This document shows positions 33,126-43,500 of a stretch of DNA of 64,000 bases, one piece after another. The DNA comes from Methylobacterium sp. E-045. Lineage in GTDB: Bacteria > Pseudomonadota > Alphaproteobacteria > Rhizobiales > Beijerinckiaceae. The position numbers were made by a program, and so were the translations under genes. The notes under the pieces are model-generated. The model searched no databases. It was not told where the DNA came from and was given only the letters and a program-made list of their open reading frames with translations. The DNA lies in contig NZ_JAKSYE010000118.1 of NCBI RefSeq assembly GCF_022829685.1, forward strand, positions 32,554 through 96,553, read 5' to 3'. Positions within the stretch are counted from its first letter, which is position 1. Each line of letters starts with the position of its first letter.

Positions 33126-35129
33126 TTAGGCTCCCAGCGCGGCGTGGAAGGCCGTGAAGGCGTTCGCGAGCTTTGCCACCTGATCGTCGGTCGGCACGCC
33201 TACGCAGAAGCCCGCCATCCGCATGGGGGTGGTTTCGCCGAACTGCAGGCCGGACGAGGTGTTGAGCGCGCCGATTGCGATGGACTGCGCGCCGCCGGTC
33301 GTCTCGTTGATCGTCTTGGCGACGTCCTGCTTGAAATCGGCACCGCTGTAGTAGCGGAAGTTATCGACGTCCCGCCGGACATAGCCCTTGAGCCCGCCGT
33401 ACCGGGGGATGCCGCTGATGATGCTCGACCCGGCGCCCGTGTAGACCGAATCCGCACCGTTGGACCGGTCCGGGTTCAGGCGCAGCACCGTGTTGCCCAT
33501 TGAAACCTTGGCCGCGCTCTTGAGCGTCGGATCGGTCCACGAGAACATGCCGTGGCCCGGCAGCACCGAGAAGGCCGGCTTGACCAGGCTGTCGATGGCG
33601 TTGAGTCCGTTGAACAGGGTGCCCGCGAACGACGTGTCCGGGTAGACGTTGTTGTCGCCCTGCAGGATGCGCGCGAAGTTGTTCGTCCCAGTCCAGTTGA
33701 TGAGACCGTCGAAGTTGCCGGGCGCCGAGCCGACCCAGAGGAACCCGCCCTTTTGCGCACTGAAGAGGTCGTTCCAGCCGGCGTCGAACAGCGTATTGAA
33801 GAGGGTGCCGATGGCCGTGCTCTGCGGAGCGGTCATTGCTGTGCCGTAGCGCGCCAGATGCTTCGCGGCCCGGTCGGACGAGTTCGGATCCAGGTTGACC
33901 GTGGAGGTGAACGTGCAACTGATCGGCGACCCCTCGGTATCCGACAGGAAGCTAACGCGACCCTGCTGGAGGGTATCGAGGAACAGCGGCATCCCTGGAC
34001 CAAGAATGTACGACCCGCCATCCGTAAGGCTCGGAGAAATGCCCGCGAGCGCGACGGCGACATAGGCTGTGCGCGAAGTGTTCTGAACCCGCAGGTTCTG
34101 AATGATTGCGCCCGCAGCCGGGGCGGCAACCAGCGTTTGCTCGGCCTTGGAGGCGACCTTTGCCCCCTTGAACCAATAGACAGGGGGTGGTGCCAAGTAA
34201 GCCTCCACGTATTGTGCGAGCGTCAGGGGGGCGAGCTTTTTGATGAGCTTCGCGCTGTCATCGAGGATGAAGATGCGGTCTTCCGGCGCGATGGCGTCCG
34301 TCATCTCCGGAGCGCTGGTCAGGCTCTGCGACGAGCGTTCGACGCTCACGACGTCGATTGAGCCGGTGCCCTTGCCGCCGGGGATCAGATTGACGCGCCG
34401 GGTCCCGGCGGGCAGATCGACGGTGCCGAGGCCAGCAACGAGCGAAGCGCGGAAGGTGAAGGTCTTGAACCCCTGCGCGGCCGTCAGCGGGTCGACGGGC
34501 AGGGGTACGGTGCCGTTGTCGGTTCCATCTGGCTTGAAACACGCGAAAGCGAACGCCGGGGCGTTATTGGCTGGGTTCGCCGGCGTCGTCGTATCGTCAG
34601 CGCCACGCTTGATTGTGGCCTTGAACTCCTCGACCTGCGTGTCGTCGAGGAACACCTGCGCGATTGGACGAGCTGCTGCGACGCCGGTGATCCGAAGAGC
34701 CGGCCCCAGTGTGGTTGCGACAATGCTGTATGCGCCTCCCACCGTCAGCGGGACGGCCGCAGCCGATGTCGCGGCTATTGATGCCGTCCACGTGCGGATC
34801 GCCTCGCCGGGCCGCCCCCAGTACCGGGTCGAGCGAACGGCCGTGCCATCAGCCGCGAGATCGGTGCCGGGCGAGATGCCGGCCAGCCCCTCCAGGGTGG
34901 TGATGCGGGTGGCGAGGCTCGCGATCTGGTTGGTGTAGCCCTCGGCGGTGGCGAGGCGGCTTTCGATGACCGCGATACGGGCACCGACGAGGCTCGTCGA
35001 ACCGAGGAGAATTGCCTGCAGGCGATCCAGGCCCATCCGACCCGTGGTCGGAGGCCCGTCACCGTTCAGCCGAAAGTCGCCAATGAACTCGAAGAGATCA
35101 CCGACCGGCAGGTCCGTCGTCATCGGCAT
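33126..35129 (-). CDS. Phage tail fibre / receptor-binding protein candidate
   Basis: 667 aa. The N-terminus (VGDLFEFIGDFRLNGDGPPT, then GRMGLDRLQAILLGSTSLVG) is a short structured head. A coiled coil around residues 50-80 (RIAVIESRLATAEG, IASLATRITTLEG) is typical of trimeric fibres. Then come beta-rich segments and a C-terminal region with GTLFNTLFDAGWNDLFSAQK and LNPDRSNGADSVYTG. It directly follows the J-like tip protein and precedes the FAD gene, where receptor-binding proteins lie in lambdoid phages. No depolymerase motif seen. Confidence 0.65.
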   Translation of the reverse strand: MPMTTDLPVGDLFEFIGDFRLNGDGPPTTGRMGLDRLQAILLGSTSLVGARIAVIESRLATAEGYTNQIASLATRITTLEGLAGISPGTDLAADGTAVRSTRYWGRPGEAIRTWTASIAATSAAAVPLTVGGAYSIVATTLGPALRITGVAAARPIAQVFLDDTQVEEFKATIKRGADDTTTPANPANNAPAFAFACFKPDGTDNGTVPLPVDPLTAAQGFKTFTFRASLVAGLGTVDLPAGTRRVNLIPGGKGTGSIDVVSVERSSQSLTSAPEMTDAIAPEDRIFILDDSAKLIKKLAPLTLAQYVEAYLAPPPVYWFKGAKVASKAEQTLVAAPAAGAIIQNLRVQNTSRTAYVAVALAGISPSLTDGGSYILGPGMPLFLDTLQQGRVSFLSDTEGSPISCTFTSTVNLDPNSSDRAAKHLARYGTAMTAPQSTAIGTLFNTLFDAGWNDLFSAQKGGFLWVGSAPGNFDGLINWTGTNNFARILQGDNNVYPDTSFAGTLFNGLNAIDSLVKPAFSVLPGHGMFSWTDPTLKSAAKVSMGNTVLRLNPDRSNGADSVYTGAGSSIISGIPRYGGLKGYVRRDVDNFRYYSGADFKQDVAKTINETTGGAQSIAIGALNTSSGLQFGETTPMRMAGFCVGVPTDDQVAKLANAFTAFHAALGA

Positions 35130-35225
35130 GCACAGGGTCTCCCGCGCGCCATCGCTCGCTTGAGGCGAGGCGGCGTCAGGTTGCTCGGATGGGTGGGGTG
35201 GGTCGGGTCAGGTGCGCCGCGGCGC

Positions 35226-38200
35226 TCAGGGCACCGGGGCGAGTGAGCAGGCCCAGGCGAGGAGGCCCTTGGTGGTGTCGCCGGCGTAGGAGATGGTCGT
35301 GCCGCCCGTGCCGAGGTTCAGACGATCCTCGACGGCCAGGGCGCCCGACGTGCCGGCCGAGGCCGACGTGGTGGCGGTGATGACGATCAACCAGAAGTCG
35401 GCGGAGACCTTCTGGATGGTCGCCGTGACGCCGCTGAAGGTGGTCCCGCTGGGAGTTCCGACGCTGATCGTCCCGGCGGTGAGATCGAACGTGGTCCGGA
35501 CGTAGTCGCCGTTGCCCGTACCGCCGCTGTTGATGAGATCGATACGGCCTGCCGAACGGCCCGAGGCTTTCAGACCCCAGACAGCGCGGACCTTGGAACC
35601 CGAAGCGAGGCCCGTGGCCTTATAGGCGACGGTGTGCGTGCCGGTGGTCGCGGTCTCCGCGATCATGGTGGCTGCGGCGCCGTCCGGCCCGGTGCCGTTG
35701 AGCGCCGCTGTAGTGGCCGTCTTGATCCATTCAGCGTTCGTGAGATCGTTCGGGAACGAGTTCTTGGCCCCCGGCTGGGTGACGTAGAGGAGCGACTGCG
35801 AGGCGCTCGGCACGCTCGACACACCCGAACCGTTCTGCGCCGTCAGCCACCAGGTGATGTAGCCAAGCGAGATCGTATCAGTGAGCGTGTCGGTCTGGTT
35901 GGGATCGACCGCCTTGCTGGTGCTGAGGGCGGCATTGGCGAAGGTGCTGCCGAAGCCGTTGGCGCGGAAGAGCTGGACGCCGCGCGCGTTGCCGCCCGAC
36001 TGCTTGATCGCGTGGGTGACGGTCGTCCCGCTGAGCGTGGCGGAGGTGTAGGTCGGCGCGTTCGGTGCCGCGGGATCGGAGACGGCGCGGATCGGCGAGC
36101 CGGTGGCGGCCACGAAGTTGCTGATGTCCGCCCCGGAATCCGTCGAGAGCGCGCCCTGGACCTCGTAATCCGTGGCATCCGATAGCGTGCCGGAGGCGAT
36201 GGACGTCCGGCTGGACGTGTTGAGCGGGATCGCGGTCCACGTGGTCGAGCCGACGGGACGGTAGCGCCCGACGAGGGACAGGTCGGTTCGGGTCGGGGCC
36301 GAGCAGGTGAGCCGGAGGAAGGCGACGGAGGTCCCGCCGTTCACCGTAGCGCGCTCGATCGCGACGACGAGGCCGGTCGGGGACGGCGCATCCGTGGCGC
36401 CGACGGTGTGGGTGGCGAGGCCCGTGAGATCGCCCGCCGTGCCGCGCGTGGAGACGCCCCGGGCCTGATACTCGATGACGTCGCCCTTTGCGTAACCGGC
36501 GAGGAGAACGCTGCCTGCGCCGGCCAGGGCCGAACTGGTGAGCCACGTGGTGGTGCCGACCTTGCGGCTGAGCACCTGGAAGGTCGCGAGCGGCGTCGTG
36601 CCGGACGGGTTCGGCCGGAGGTTGACCACGACCGGATAGGGGTTTTCGGTCGTCGCGAGGCTCGAGGCGGACGTGCCGGAATCGACGCTGACGATGATCG
36701 GCGCGACGGGAATGCTGACCGGCTGGTCCACCACGGCGCCGGCGCGGCCGCTCCAGGCCGGGGGCACGTCGTTGGCGACCAGCGTCTCGATCTCCGGCGC
36801 GTGCGGGATCAGGGTAAGCGCCGCGGTGAAATCCTTCTGCGGCTGGATGCCCTTTACGGTGCATGCCTGGGAGATCCGGGTGGCCTTCCCGAACATGACG
36901 AGGTTGTCCATGTCCGGCAGCTGGCCGGGCCCGTCGAGGATAAGGACGTTCGAGGTGCCGGCCACGGTTCGGACTGGAAACACGTTCGAGGTGCCGTCGG
37001 CATAGCGGACGCGCGCCGCATAGCTCTGCCCCGCCTCCATCGTCAGCATCTCGTCGACGATGATGGCCGACAGGCTCTCTGGCTTGAGGATGATGCGGGC
37101 GGAGATCTGATCGCGGTCGAGAACGTCGTGCGAGAGCTCGACACGGTCGCCCCGGGTCGGCACCAGGCTCTCGAAGTCCTGATTGACCGTGAAGGTGTCG
37201 AGCCGGAGCATGATCTCGTACTGGCGCTTCCTGGCCTCCTTCCAGACCTGGGCCGGGTTGGTGATGCCGGGCAGTTCGAGCTTCTCGATGACCTTCGGCT
37301 GGCCGACGAAGCCGGGCCAGGGCACGATCCGGTCGGCCTTGGTGAAGCTGTTGGTCTCATCGAGGAAGCTGACGCGGAACGCGTCCGGAAAGGTCAGGTA
37401 GGCCCGCTCGCCCTTGAAGCCCCACGAGTTGCGCGGGGTGATGTGCGCAGCGACCGTATCGAGGGCGCGGTCGATGACGACTCCCCAGCGGTCCCCCTTG
37501 TCGTGCGGGCTCGCTCGGCCGGCAGCGGCGATGTCGGAAAGCACGTCGAGGACGGACGCCTCGTAGTCGTGGATTCGGTTGTAGGTGAGCCCGTTCGCGA
37601 CACAGTAGGCGTGCCAGCCGCCCAGCGCGTCGACCTCGTCCACGGTCAGCGGATAGGCGCCGGCCGGACCCGTCAGCACGTGCCGGAAGAGCGAGGCCGG
37701 GTTCTGCGTCTCGCGCTCGATCCAGGTCTTCGAGGTCGCATCCCAATCCGGGCAGACGCAGAACGCGTCGCAATTGTACTCGTCGAGCGTGCCGTTTAGC
37801 TGTCCGGTCGCGCGGATGCGGATGGCCGTCACCGCCAGGGGAGTATCGAAGTTCAGCGGGTATTCGGGTCGGAACGAGCGCAGGGCCGACCATTGCGAGC
37901 GGCCGGTCCGCTGGATCTCCTTCTTCGACAGATCCTGGTCCGGACGGTCGAAGTCGGCGCTGGTGCGGGTGACCTCGACCTCGTACAGGCCGCGGTCGGT
38001 CACGTCATAGGGGAACGTGCGTGTAAACGGCTTGCCGGAGAGCTTGGCGTAGACCGAGATCGGCCGGACGGTCCACGGCTCGGTGCCGACTTTGCGGTAG
38101 CGCAGCGTGAAGGTGGCCTCGACGCCGACCTTCTTGCCATCCTTGTCGACGCCGCCGAGGCCGCCCGGGAAACCGATGTCGATCGAGAACGAGGAGATGT

Positions 38201-39041
38201 CCGCCTTCGTGTAGCGGGTCTGCGGGCCGGCGCCGGGGCCGCCGCTGAGCAACTCGATCGTCAGGCCGCGCTCGACTACCTGACGAGGGGTCAGCGTCAG
38301 CGCCGCGTCGCCGGCCCGTCCCTCGCGGTGCTCGGCCGTGACCTCCTGGTACTTCTCGAGCGGCGTCTCGCCGATGCGGTGGTTGCGCAGCGCGATCGGG
38401 CCGTAGCCATGGATGAAGAGCGCGGTGACGAAGCGATCGTCCCCGACCGATTCCGTATAGGGCAGCATCCCGTAGGGCGGCGTCGAACGGATAAAGCCGA
38501 GGATACCGGGGACGACTCCGTCGGGCTGCGCCTGATTGCGCAGGCCCTGGATGCCGTAGGTGGCCGTGTCCTTCTTGTCGCTGCGGATCGGGATCAGCGC
38601 GTTGATCAGGAGCGTGCCGGCAAGCAGCGTCGTTGCCGTGATGGCACCGGACAGCACCGTGCCGAGCGAACCGGTGCCGACGCCGCCAAGCCCGCCGAAC
38701 AGCAGTTCGCCCGCCAGCATAGGGCCATAGAACTGGCCGGCAGCCACGGCCGCGACGGTGAGGGCGATGGTGAGCACGTTCCGCAGGATGTCGCCCTGCG
38801 GCACGACGCGGATCAGCACCTGCGTGCCAGGCTTCGGCTTCACCGCGTGCCAGAGGGCGTCCGCGATCGGGTGACCGTTGAGGGTGACCCGGAAGTAGGC
38901 GCCGCCCAGCCGCCGCCCCGACGGCATCGCCTCGGCAACCATCTGGGCGATGGTCTGTCCTGGCGCGACCGTGAACTCGACCCGGTCGCGGGTTGGGTCG
39001 AGCAGGTGCGGCTGTGCGAGAACGCGGACCGGTGCGTTCAT
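35226..39041 (-). CDS. J: Tail tip / host specificity protein J homologue
   Basis: 1271 aa. After an N-terminal MoeD-like part (VEFTVAPGQTIAQMVAEAMP) there are two hydrophobic segments (VLTIALTVAAVAAGQFYGP and SGAITATTLLAGTLLINALI). The conserved TipJ region follows, with YGIQGLRNQAQPDGVVPGIL, RFVTALFIHGYGPI and LEVSVTRTS-type strands. Fibronectin type III-like repeats lie in roughly the last 450 residues, and the end resembles a carbohydrate-binding domain (NSFPNDLTNAEWIKTATTAA). It forms the tail tip that contacts the cell. The start overlaps the NlpC/P60 stop. Length is typical of J. Confidence 0.85.
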   Translation of the reverse strand: MNAPVRVLAQPHLLDPTRDRVEFTVAPGQTIAQMVAEAMPSGRRLGGAYFRVTLNGHPIADALWHAVKPKPGTQVLIRVVPQGDILRNVLTIALTVAAVAAGQFYGPMLAGELLFGGLGGVGTGSLGTVLSGAITATTLLAGTLLINALIPIRSDKKDTATYGIQGLRNQAQPDGVVPGILGFIRSTPPYGMLPYTESVGDDRFVTALFIHGYGPIALRNHRIGETPLEKYQEVTAEHREGRAGDAALTLTPRQVVERGLTIELLSGGPGAGPQTRYTKADISSFSIDIGFPGGLGGVDKDGKKVGVEATFTLRYRKVGTEPWTVRPISVYAKLSGKPFTRTFPYDVTDRGLYEVEVTRTSADFDRPDQDLSKKEIQRTGRSQWSALRSFRPEYPLNFDTPLAVTAIRIRATGQLNGTLDEYNCDAFCVCPDWDATSKTWIERETQNPASLFRHVLTGPAGAYPLTVDEVDALGGWHAYCVANGLTYNRIHDYEASVLDVLSDIAAAGRASPHDKGDRWGVVIDRALDTVAAHITPRNSWGFKGERAYLTFPDAFRVSFLDETNSFTKADRIVPWPGFVGQPKVIEKLELPGITNPAQVWKEARKRQYEIMLRLDTFTVNQDFESLVPTRGDRVELSHDVLDRDQISARIILKPESLSAIIVDEMLTMEAGQSYAARVRYADGTSNVFPVRTVAGTSNVLILDGPGQLPDMDNLVMFGKATRISQACTVKGIQPQKDFTAALTLIPHAPEIETLVANDVPPAWSGRAGAVVDQPVSIPVAPIIVSVDSGTSASSLATTENPYPVVVNLRPNPSGTTPLATFQVLSRKVGTTTWLTSSALAGAGSVLLAGYAKGDVIEYQARGVSTRGTAGDLTGLATHTVGATDAPSPTGLVVAIERATVNGGTSVAFLRLTCSAPTRTDLSLVGRYRPVGSTTWTAIPLNTSSRTSIASGTLSDATDYEVQGALSTDSGADISNFVAATGSPIRAVSDPAAPNAPTYTSATLSGTTVTHAIKQSGGNARGVQLFRANGFGSTFANAALSTSKAVDPNQTDTLTDTISLGYITWWLTAQNGSGVSSVPSASQSLLYVTQPGAKNSFPNDLTNAEWIKTATTAALNGTGPDGAAATMIAETATTGTHTVAYKATGLASGSKVRAVWGLKASGRSAGRIDLINSGGTGNGDYVRTTFDLTAGTISVGTPSGTTFSGVTATIQKVSADFWLIVITATTSASAGTSGALAVEDRLNLGTGGTTISYAGDTTKGLLAWACSLAPVP

Positions 39042-39475
39042 CAGGCGGCCATGACCGCGTCGAGGATCCGTGCCTTGTGCGCATAGACCCCAACGAGCCG
39101 CGAAGCCCAGCGCCCGGTCGTGTAATCGACGAGGCAGCTATCCTGGCCCGTATCGATATGAAGCATGCGGCCGCCGTCGACGGCGATGCCGACGTGGTGC
39201 GCGAGCCCAACTCGGCGGAAGACCAGGATGTCGAACTCGGCAGCTTTACCGGCACCGACCTCAACCCATGGACCGGCGGACGAGGTCGCCTCGGCAAAGA
39301 CCGCCGCGACCTCTGCGCGCTCCTCAAGCGAGGGCACCGCAGCAGCGTAATCTGGCAGGGGGATCCCGAGGCACTCGGCATAGACGAGGCGTGCGAGCCC
39401 CCAGCACGCGATACCATCGCGCGTGAGACCGCCGACCTGCCAGGGCAGGCCGATGTAATCGACAGACCAATGCAT
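39041..39475 (-). CDS. NlpC/P60-family tail peptidase (gpK-like)
   Basis: 144 aa starting MHWSVDYIGLPWQVGG. The NlpC/P60 Cys is in GIACWGLARLVYAE, and the catalytic His in GLAHHVGIAVDGGRMLHID. In lambda-like tails this peptidase, at the tail tip, cuts peptidoglycan stems during injection or assembly. It follows a 46-aa gene by 7 bases and overlaps the J start. The longer open frame upstream is not supported. Confidence 0.85.
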   Translation of the reverse strand: MHWSVDYIGLPWQVGGLTRDGIACWGLARLVYAECLGIPLPDYAAAVPSLEERAEVAAVFAEATSSAGPWVEVGAGKAAEFDILVFRRVGLAHHVGIAVDGGRMLHIDTGQDSCLVDYTTGRWASRLVGVYAHKARILDAVMAA

Positions 39476-39482
39476 GAGGGGC

Positions 39483-39623
39483 CTAGCGGCTGAAGTGGTT
39501 GGTGATGAGCGCGGCACCCGCGCTGGCACAGACGGCAACCGCGACCTGCGTGCCGTCGAACCCGAAGGCGACGGAGGCGATGGCAGCCGTGGCGGCCGAC
39601 AGGGCGACCTGCGTGCGGGTCAT
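39483..39623 (-). CDS. 46-aa hydrophobic phage peptide
   Basis: Reads MTRTQVALSAATAAIASVAF, then GFDGTQVAVAVCASAGAALI and TNHFSR. It has two short hydrophobic stretches, so it is likely a small membrane protein. The start overlaps the end of the DUF1833 gene and the stop lies 7 bases before the NlpC/P60 gene. This close packing supports a real gene. Function unknown. Confidence 0.5.
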   Translation of the reverse strand: MTRTQVALSAATAAIASVAFGFDGTQVAVAVCASAGAALITNHFSR

Positions 39624-40126
39624 GGAAACAGCCCCGGGAACCGGGCCGGCGAGAACCGGCCGGAGGGCCAGGGTTCGGAGGTGTAGGGCTCGCGCGAGAT
39701 GTCGAGCGATACGGCGTCGGCGTCGTAGGATGCCTTCACGCCGCGCAGGTTGAGGTAGAGGGCCTCGAGCTTATCCGGCGACAGGGCCATGACCACCGCA
39801 AGGTCTACGCGGGCCGGCGACGAGATGGCCCGCAGCGGCGCCGCCATGTCGGGCGCCACGTTCTCAAAGGCCAGGGTGGTCTTCGGCGGCGTGTCCTTCT
39901 CGTCATCGGGCATGATCGCGCCCATGATGACGAAGTCGTAGTCCTGCCCCTGGTGGCGGGTGCCGTAGCGCAGCGGGTCCATCGAGAACATCATCGTCGG
40001 ATCGCTCGACAGGTAGACCGGCGCCGGCAGTGTGGCGTGCGTGATCTTGATCAGCATCACCGGCCCGTCGTCGGTCGCCGAGGCGTTCATAGCCTGGCGG
40101 GCGTTCAGCGAGATCAGGCGGCCCAT
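39620..40126 (-). CDS. DUF1833 phage tail protein
   Basis: 168 aa starting MGRLISLNARQAMNASATDD, then PVMLIKITHATLPAPVYLSS and DPLRYGTRHQGQDYDFVIMG, ending with REPYTSEPWPSGRFSPARFP. The pattern of an N-terminal helix and a strand with P-V-L-I-x-I, then a domain with YLNLRGVK, fits DUF1833, a tail-tip-region family of siphophages comparable in position to lambda gpL. It overlaps the preceding gene by 13 bases. Confidence 0.75.
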   Translation of the reverse strand: MGRLISLNARQAMNASATDDGPVMLIKITHATLPAPVYLSSDPTMMFSMDPLRYGTRHQGQDYDFVIMGAIMPDDEKDTPPKTTLAFENVAPDMAAPLRAISSPARVDLAVVMALSPDKLEALYLNLRGVKASYDADAVSLDISREPYTSEPWPSGRFSPARFPGLFP

Positions 40127-40554
40127 GAGTACAGCACCGTCATAGGGACCGGGACGACGAAGGACATTCCACGGGTGCGGGTCCCGGCGCTGGGGGCGGT
40201 GCCGCCGAACTGGACGAGCCACCACTTCGCGTTCAGCAGCGGCGCGCCGCTCGCTGTCAGGATCGGCTCGCCGGCGGTCGTCAGGATCGGGATGCCCCCG
40301 CGGGTCTGGTCGGGGAACCAGAACGGGCGAACACCGCCGCCGGTATCGACATCCCAGAAGCGCTCGAGGGTGGTGAACTGCTCGGCGTCGATCTTGATCG
40401 ATTGCAGGATCGGCTTGCCGACGGCCGACGAGCCACGGCGCAACTTCGGGACGCCCCGCTCGGGCGCGGTCTGCAACCGGCCTTCGCGAAGCCCCTCGTT
40501 GAAGCCCTCGGCGAGGACGCGCTGAGGCAGGCTGGCGGGCCAGAGGGGAATCAT
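40114..40554 (-). CDS. Phage tail protein (gpM-like position)
   Basis: 146 aa starting MIPLWPASLPQRVLAEGFNE, with RRGSSAVGKPILQSIKIDAE, FWDVDTGGGVRPFWFPD and a C-terminal FVVPVPMTVLYSWAA. No named family recognised with certainty. It overlaps the tape measure stop by 4 bases and the DUF1833 start by 13 bases. In lambda order this is where the minor tail protein M lies. Confidence 0.65.
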   Translation of the reverse strand: MIPLWPASLPQRVLAEGFNEGLREGRLQTAPERGVPKLRRGSSAVGKPILQSIKIDAEQFTTLERFWDVDTGGGVRPFWFPDQTRGGIPILTTAGEPILTASGAPLLNAKWWLVQFGGTAPSAGTRTRGMSFVVPVPMTVLYSWAA

Positions 40555-43500
40555 CGGGTGGCGACCCTCGGCTGGTTCATGGCCTGCTGCCCCTGACGGG
40601 TGCTCGCGCCCCGAACAAACGCCTCGCGGATGACGATCTCATCCCGCTGGCCGCCGCGACCGTCGGGGACCTGGCGCTTCTCGACCCGGGCGTCCTCGAA
40701 CTGGTTGATGATCCGGAGATCGACGGGCTGCGGACCGCTCGAGTTGGCCGGGCCATCGAACTTCGGCACGTAGCCGCCGGCGAACCGAGGAAGCCGGTTC
40801 TCGTTCATCGCCTTGATGACCGGACCGAAGCGCCGGGTGGCATCTGCGTTGACGATGGATTCTCCGTTCGAGATCATCGCTAGTATGCTGTCGGACGTGC
40901 CGGTGCCGGGCCCGTAGACCACGCCGGCCGGCGTCATGCCGGTGGCGTACTTCGGCAGGATGCTGGACAGGAAGGTCTTGATCGAGCCGCCATCCTTGCT
41001 CGATCCGGCGAACATCATCGAGACCGCGCTATCCAGCACCTTGTCCGATAGGCGCGAGGCCAGACGGCCCAGCGCGTTCGACATGGCGGTGGTCAGCGAC
41101 GCGCCCTGTGAGAGATCGTTCTTGAGATCCTTCAGGAACCCGCCCGTCGAGCTCTTCGTCTCGGACAGGCGCTGAAGGTCGCGCAGGCGATCTCGATAGG
41201 TGTCGAACTCCTTGGTGCCCTCCTCCGCGTAGCCGCGCGCACCCATGTAGGCGGACTGCTCCTCGGGGGTCCGGCCGAGCGCGCTGTAGGCGTTCGCGGT
41301 GTCGCGCTCGAACCGCGACGAGAGAGCGGTTGCAACGACCGTCTGACGGGCTTTCGCCACCTCCAAAAGTGCGGCTTTCTGCGATTGTAGCTCGGCGGTC
41401 AGGGTTTCCGTCGGTGCCTTCAGAAGCTCCTCGGCCGTTTTGAACCGAATGCCGATTTCCTCGCCGCGCTCGCGTGCGGCGTTCAGTTGCTCCTGGATTG
41501 CGCGGAGGTACTCCTGGCGCGACGCACTCTGGTCGTAGGCCGTCGTCTCCGCACGAATCGCGACGACCCGTTCGGTCGAAGCCCGGGCCGGGGCGTTGTT
41601 TCCGGTGGCGCGTTTCTGCGCGTAATCCAAGACGTCCTGAACCGTCGCGGCGCCGTTCTTGAAGACCTCGGGGTTCTTGGCGGCGGCGGCTCGATCAACA
41701 GATGCAGCGTTGGCCGACGGGTCGGCGTCGAGGAACTTCTTCGCGCTGCCAGGCCCGAGGAAGTACCCCAGCTGCGCATTCCGCGGCGTTCCGGCATATC
41801 CGTCCTTCACCAGGCTGTTGGTGACTTCCTGCAGGTAGAGCGCGATGTACTTTTCCGCGGTCGGACGGTCCGTGCGCAGCTGCGCAATCTTGTTATCTGC
41901 CTCCTTCCGTGAGGCGCTGGCCGCGTCGATCTCGGCCGACGCCTCGGAATCGTAGCGCCGGTAGAGATCGACGAAGGTACTCTTCAGGAACTGGCCCGCG
42001 CCGAGCGCCGACGACCGAGGGTTCTTGGCAAAGTTGTTGCCATCACTCTCTGCCGAGATGGTCGTGGCGACCGCATCGTTCGGGATCGCTGTCGCGCGGA
42101 TGACCGCCTGACGATTCTGCGCCGCCAAGGCTGCGAGGGCGGCGGTGCGCGCCTCATTCAGCGTCTCGACCGATACTGTGCGCCGGCCGGCATCGCCCGC
42201 CTTCCGCGCTTGGTCGACGAGCTGATCGTACTGGTGGTTCAGCTGGGCCACTGAAAGGGAGTAGCCCTGAAGGTCGGCTGTCGACTTGGCGAAATCGGCC
42301 TGTTTTAGCGCCGATGCCGCTGCGTCACCGCCCTTCGCCATGTTGGCGCGCATCTCGACGATCTGTGCGTCGAGGGCCTTGACGGTCTCGAGGGCTTCCT
42401 GGGCGCCAGCGTTAATCTTCGGATCCGGGCTGAGCAGGATCGTCGAAGCTCCCTTGCTGATCCGGTCCCGAACGGCCTCCAGCGCCTCGATGCCAGCCAG
42501 TTCAGGGTTCACGAGCTTGGTCGCGCGGGTGGCCTGATTTGCGATGTCGTCGGCCTGAGCGCGCGCCGGGGCGTTGCGAGCAGTTTCCGCCTGGGCCTGA
42601 AGATCGGACACGACCTTGCGCTGGCGGCTGGTTTCATTCTCGTAGAGGTAGGAGTTCGAGCGGTTGCCGTACTTCGCGCGCGAGGCCTCGAGTTCGGCCA
42701 GCCGCGCCTGAGCGTCCGCGATCCGCTTCTCGAACGTGTCGGTGCCATCGCCGAACAGCGCCTTGCCGATGAAGTTGATGTTGTCCGAGAAGCCCTGCTT
42801 CGTCCGCTCCCACTCGCGCGACAGGCCGCCCATTTGCGAGGAGGCCTTGGTCAGCGTGGCCGGCAGCGCGTCGAGGATAACCTTGACGGCGCCTGTCTGG
42901 TCACCCGCCGCCGCCAGCTTCTTCGCCATGTCGCCCGCACCACCCCCGAGCGGGCCGAGCTTCGCCTCAAGCGCATCGACACCGGTCGCAACATTAGCCA
43001 GGGCGCCGGCCAAATCGCGGGTCGCGTCGGGAATCTCCTGCTTCGTCGTGGCGGCGTAGTCGCGCTGGATCTTGATGAGGTCGCCGAAGAACTGCGGCGC
43101 GATCCGGCCAGTTGAGGCATAGACGCCCGCCATCTCGCGCGCGGATGCGACGGACACCTCACCTTGGCGTGCCGAAGCTTCGGCGGTCGCGTTCAGCTGG
43201 GCCACGGTCGCGCCGCTGAGACGGCCGATGCCGTTCAGCGACATCTGGGCCTCGCGCTGGCCCGCCGAATAGGTGCTGTAGGCGTAGGCGAGCGTGCCGC
43301 CGATCGTGCCGATAATTGTAGCCGTTGCGGTCAGCGGCGTGACGAGCTTTCCGACCGCCTCCGCTACGCCGGACAGGACTCCAGACACGCCACCCTGGCC
43401 AGGGCCGAAGGTCTGCATGACCTGTCCGCCCTGCTGAAGCAGGATCGTCAGCGGAGAGGCCCCGCTGGCGGCGGACGCAACGACGTCCGAGACCTGATAG

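Noticed and set aside
32127..33503. 458-codon plus-strand frame opposite the FAD and tail-fibre genes
   Set aside because: Crosses two real minus-strand genes, no start signal, no recognisable protein features; antisense shadow.
36408..37799. 463-codon plus-strand frame opposite the J gene
   Set aside because: Same reasoning: third-position GC shadow without start or domain.
35226..39041. Glycine/serine repeats in J as a CRISPR or tandem repeat
   Set aside because: Repeats are protein fibronectin-type periodicity, not DNA direct repeats with spacers. No CRISPR array was found anywhere in the window.
37893..39086. 397-codon plus-strand frame opposite the J gene
   Set aside because: Low-complexity Asp/Arg/Val-rich translation mirroring J codons; shadow.
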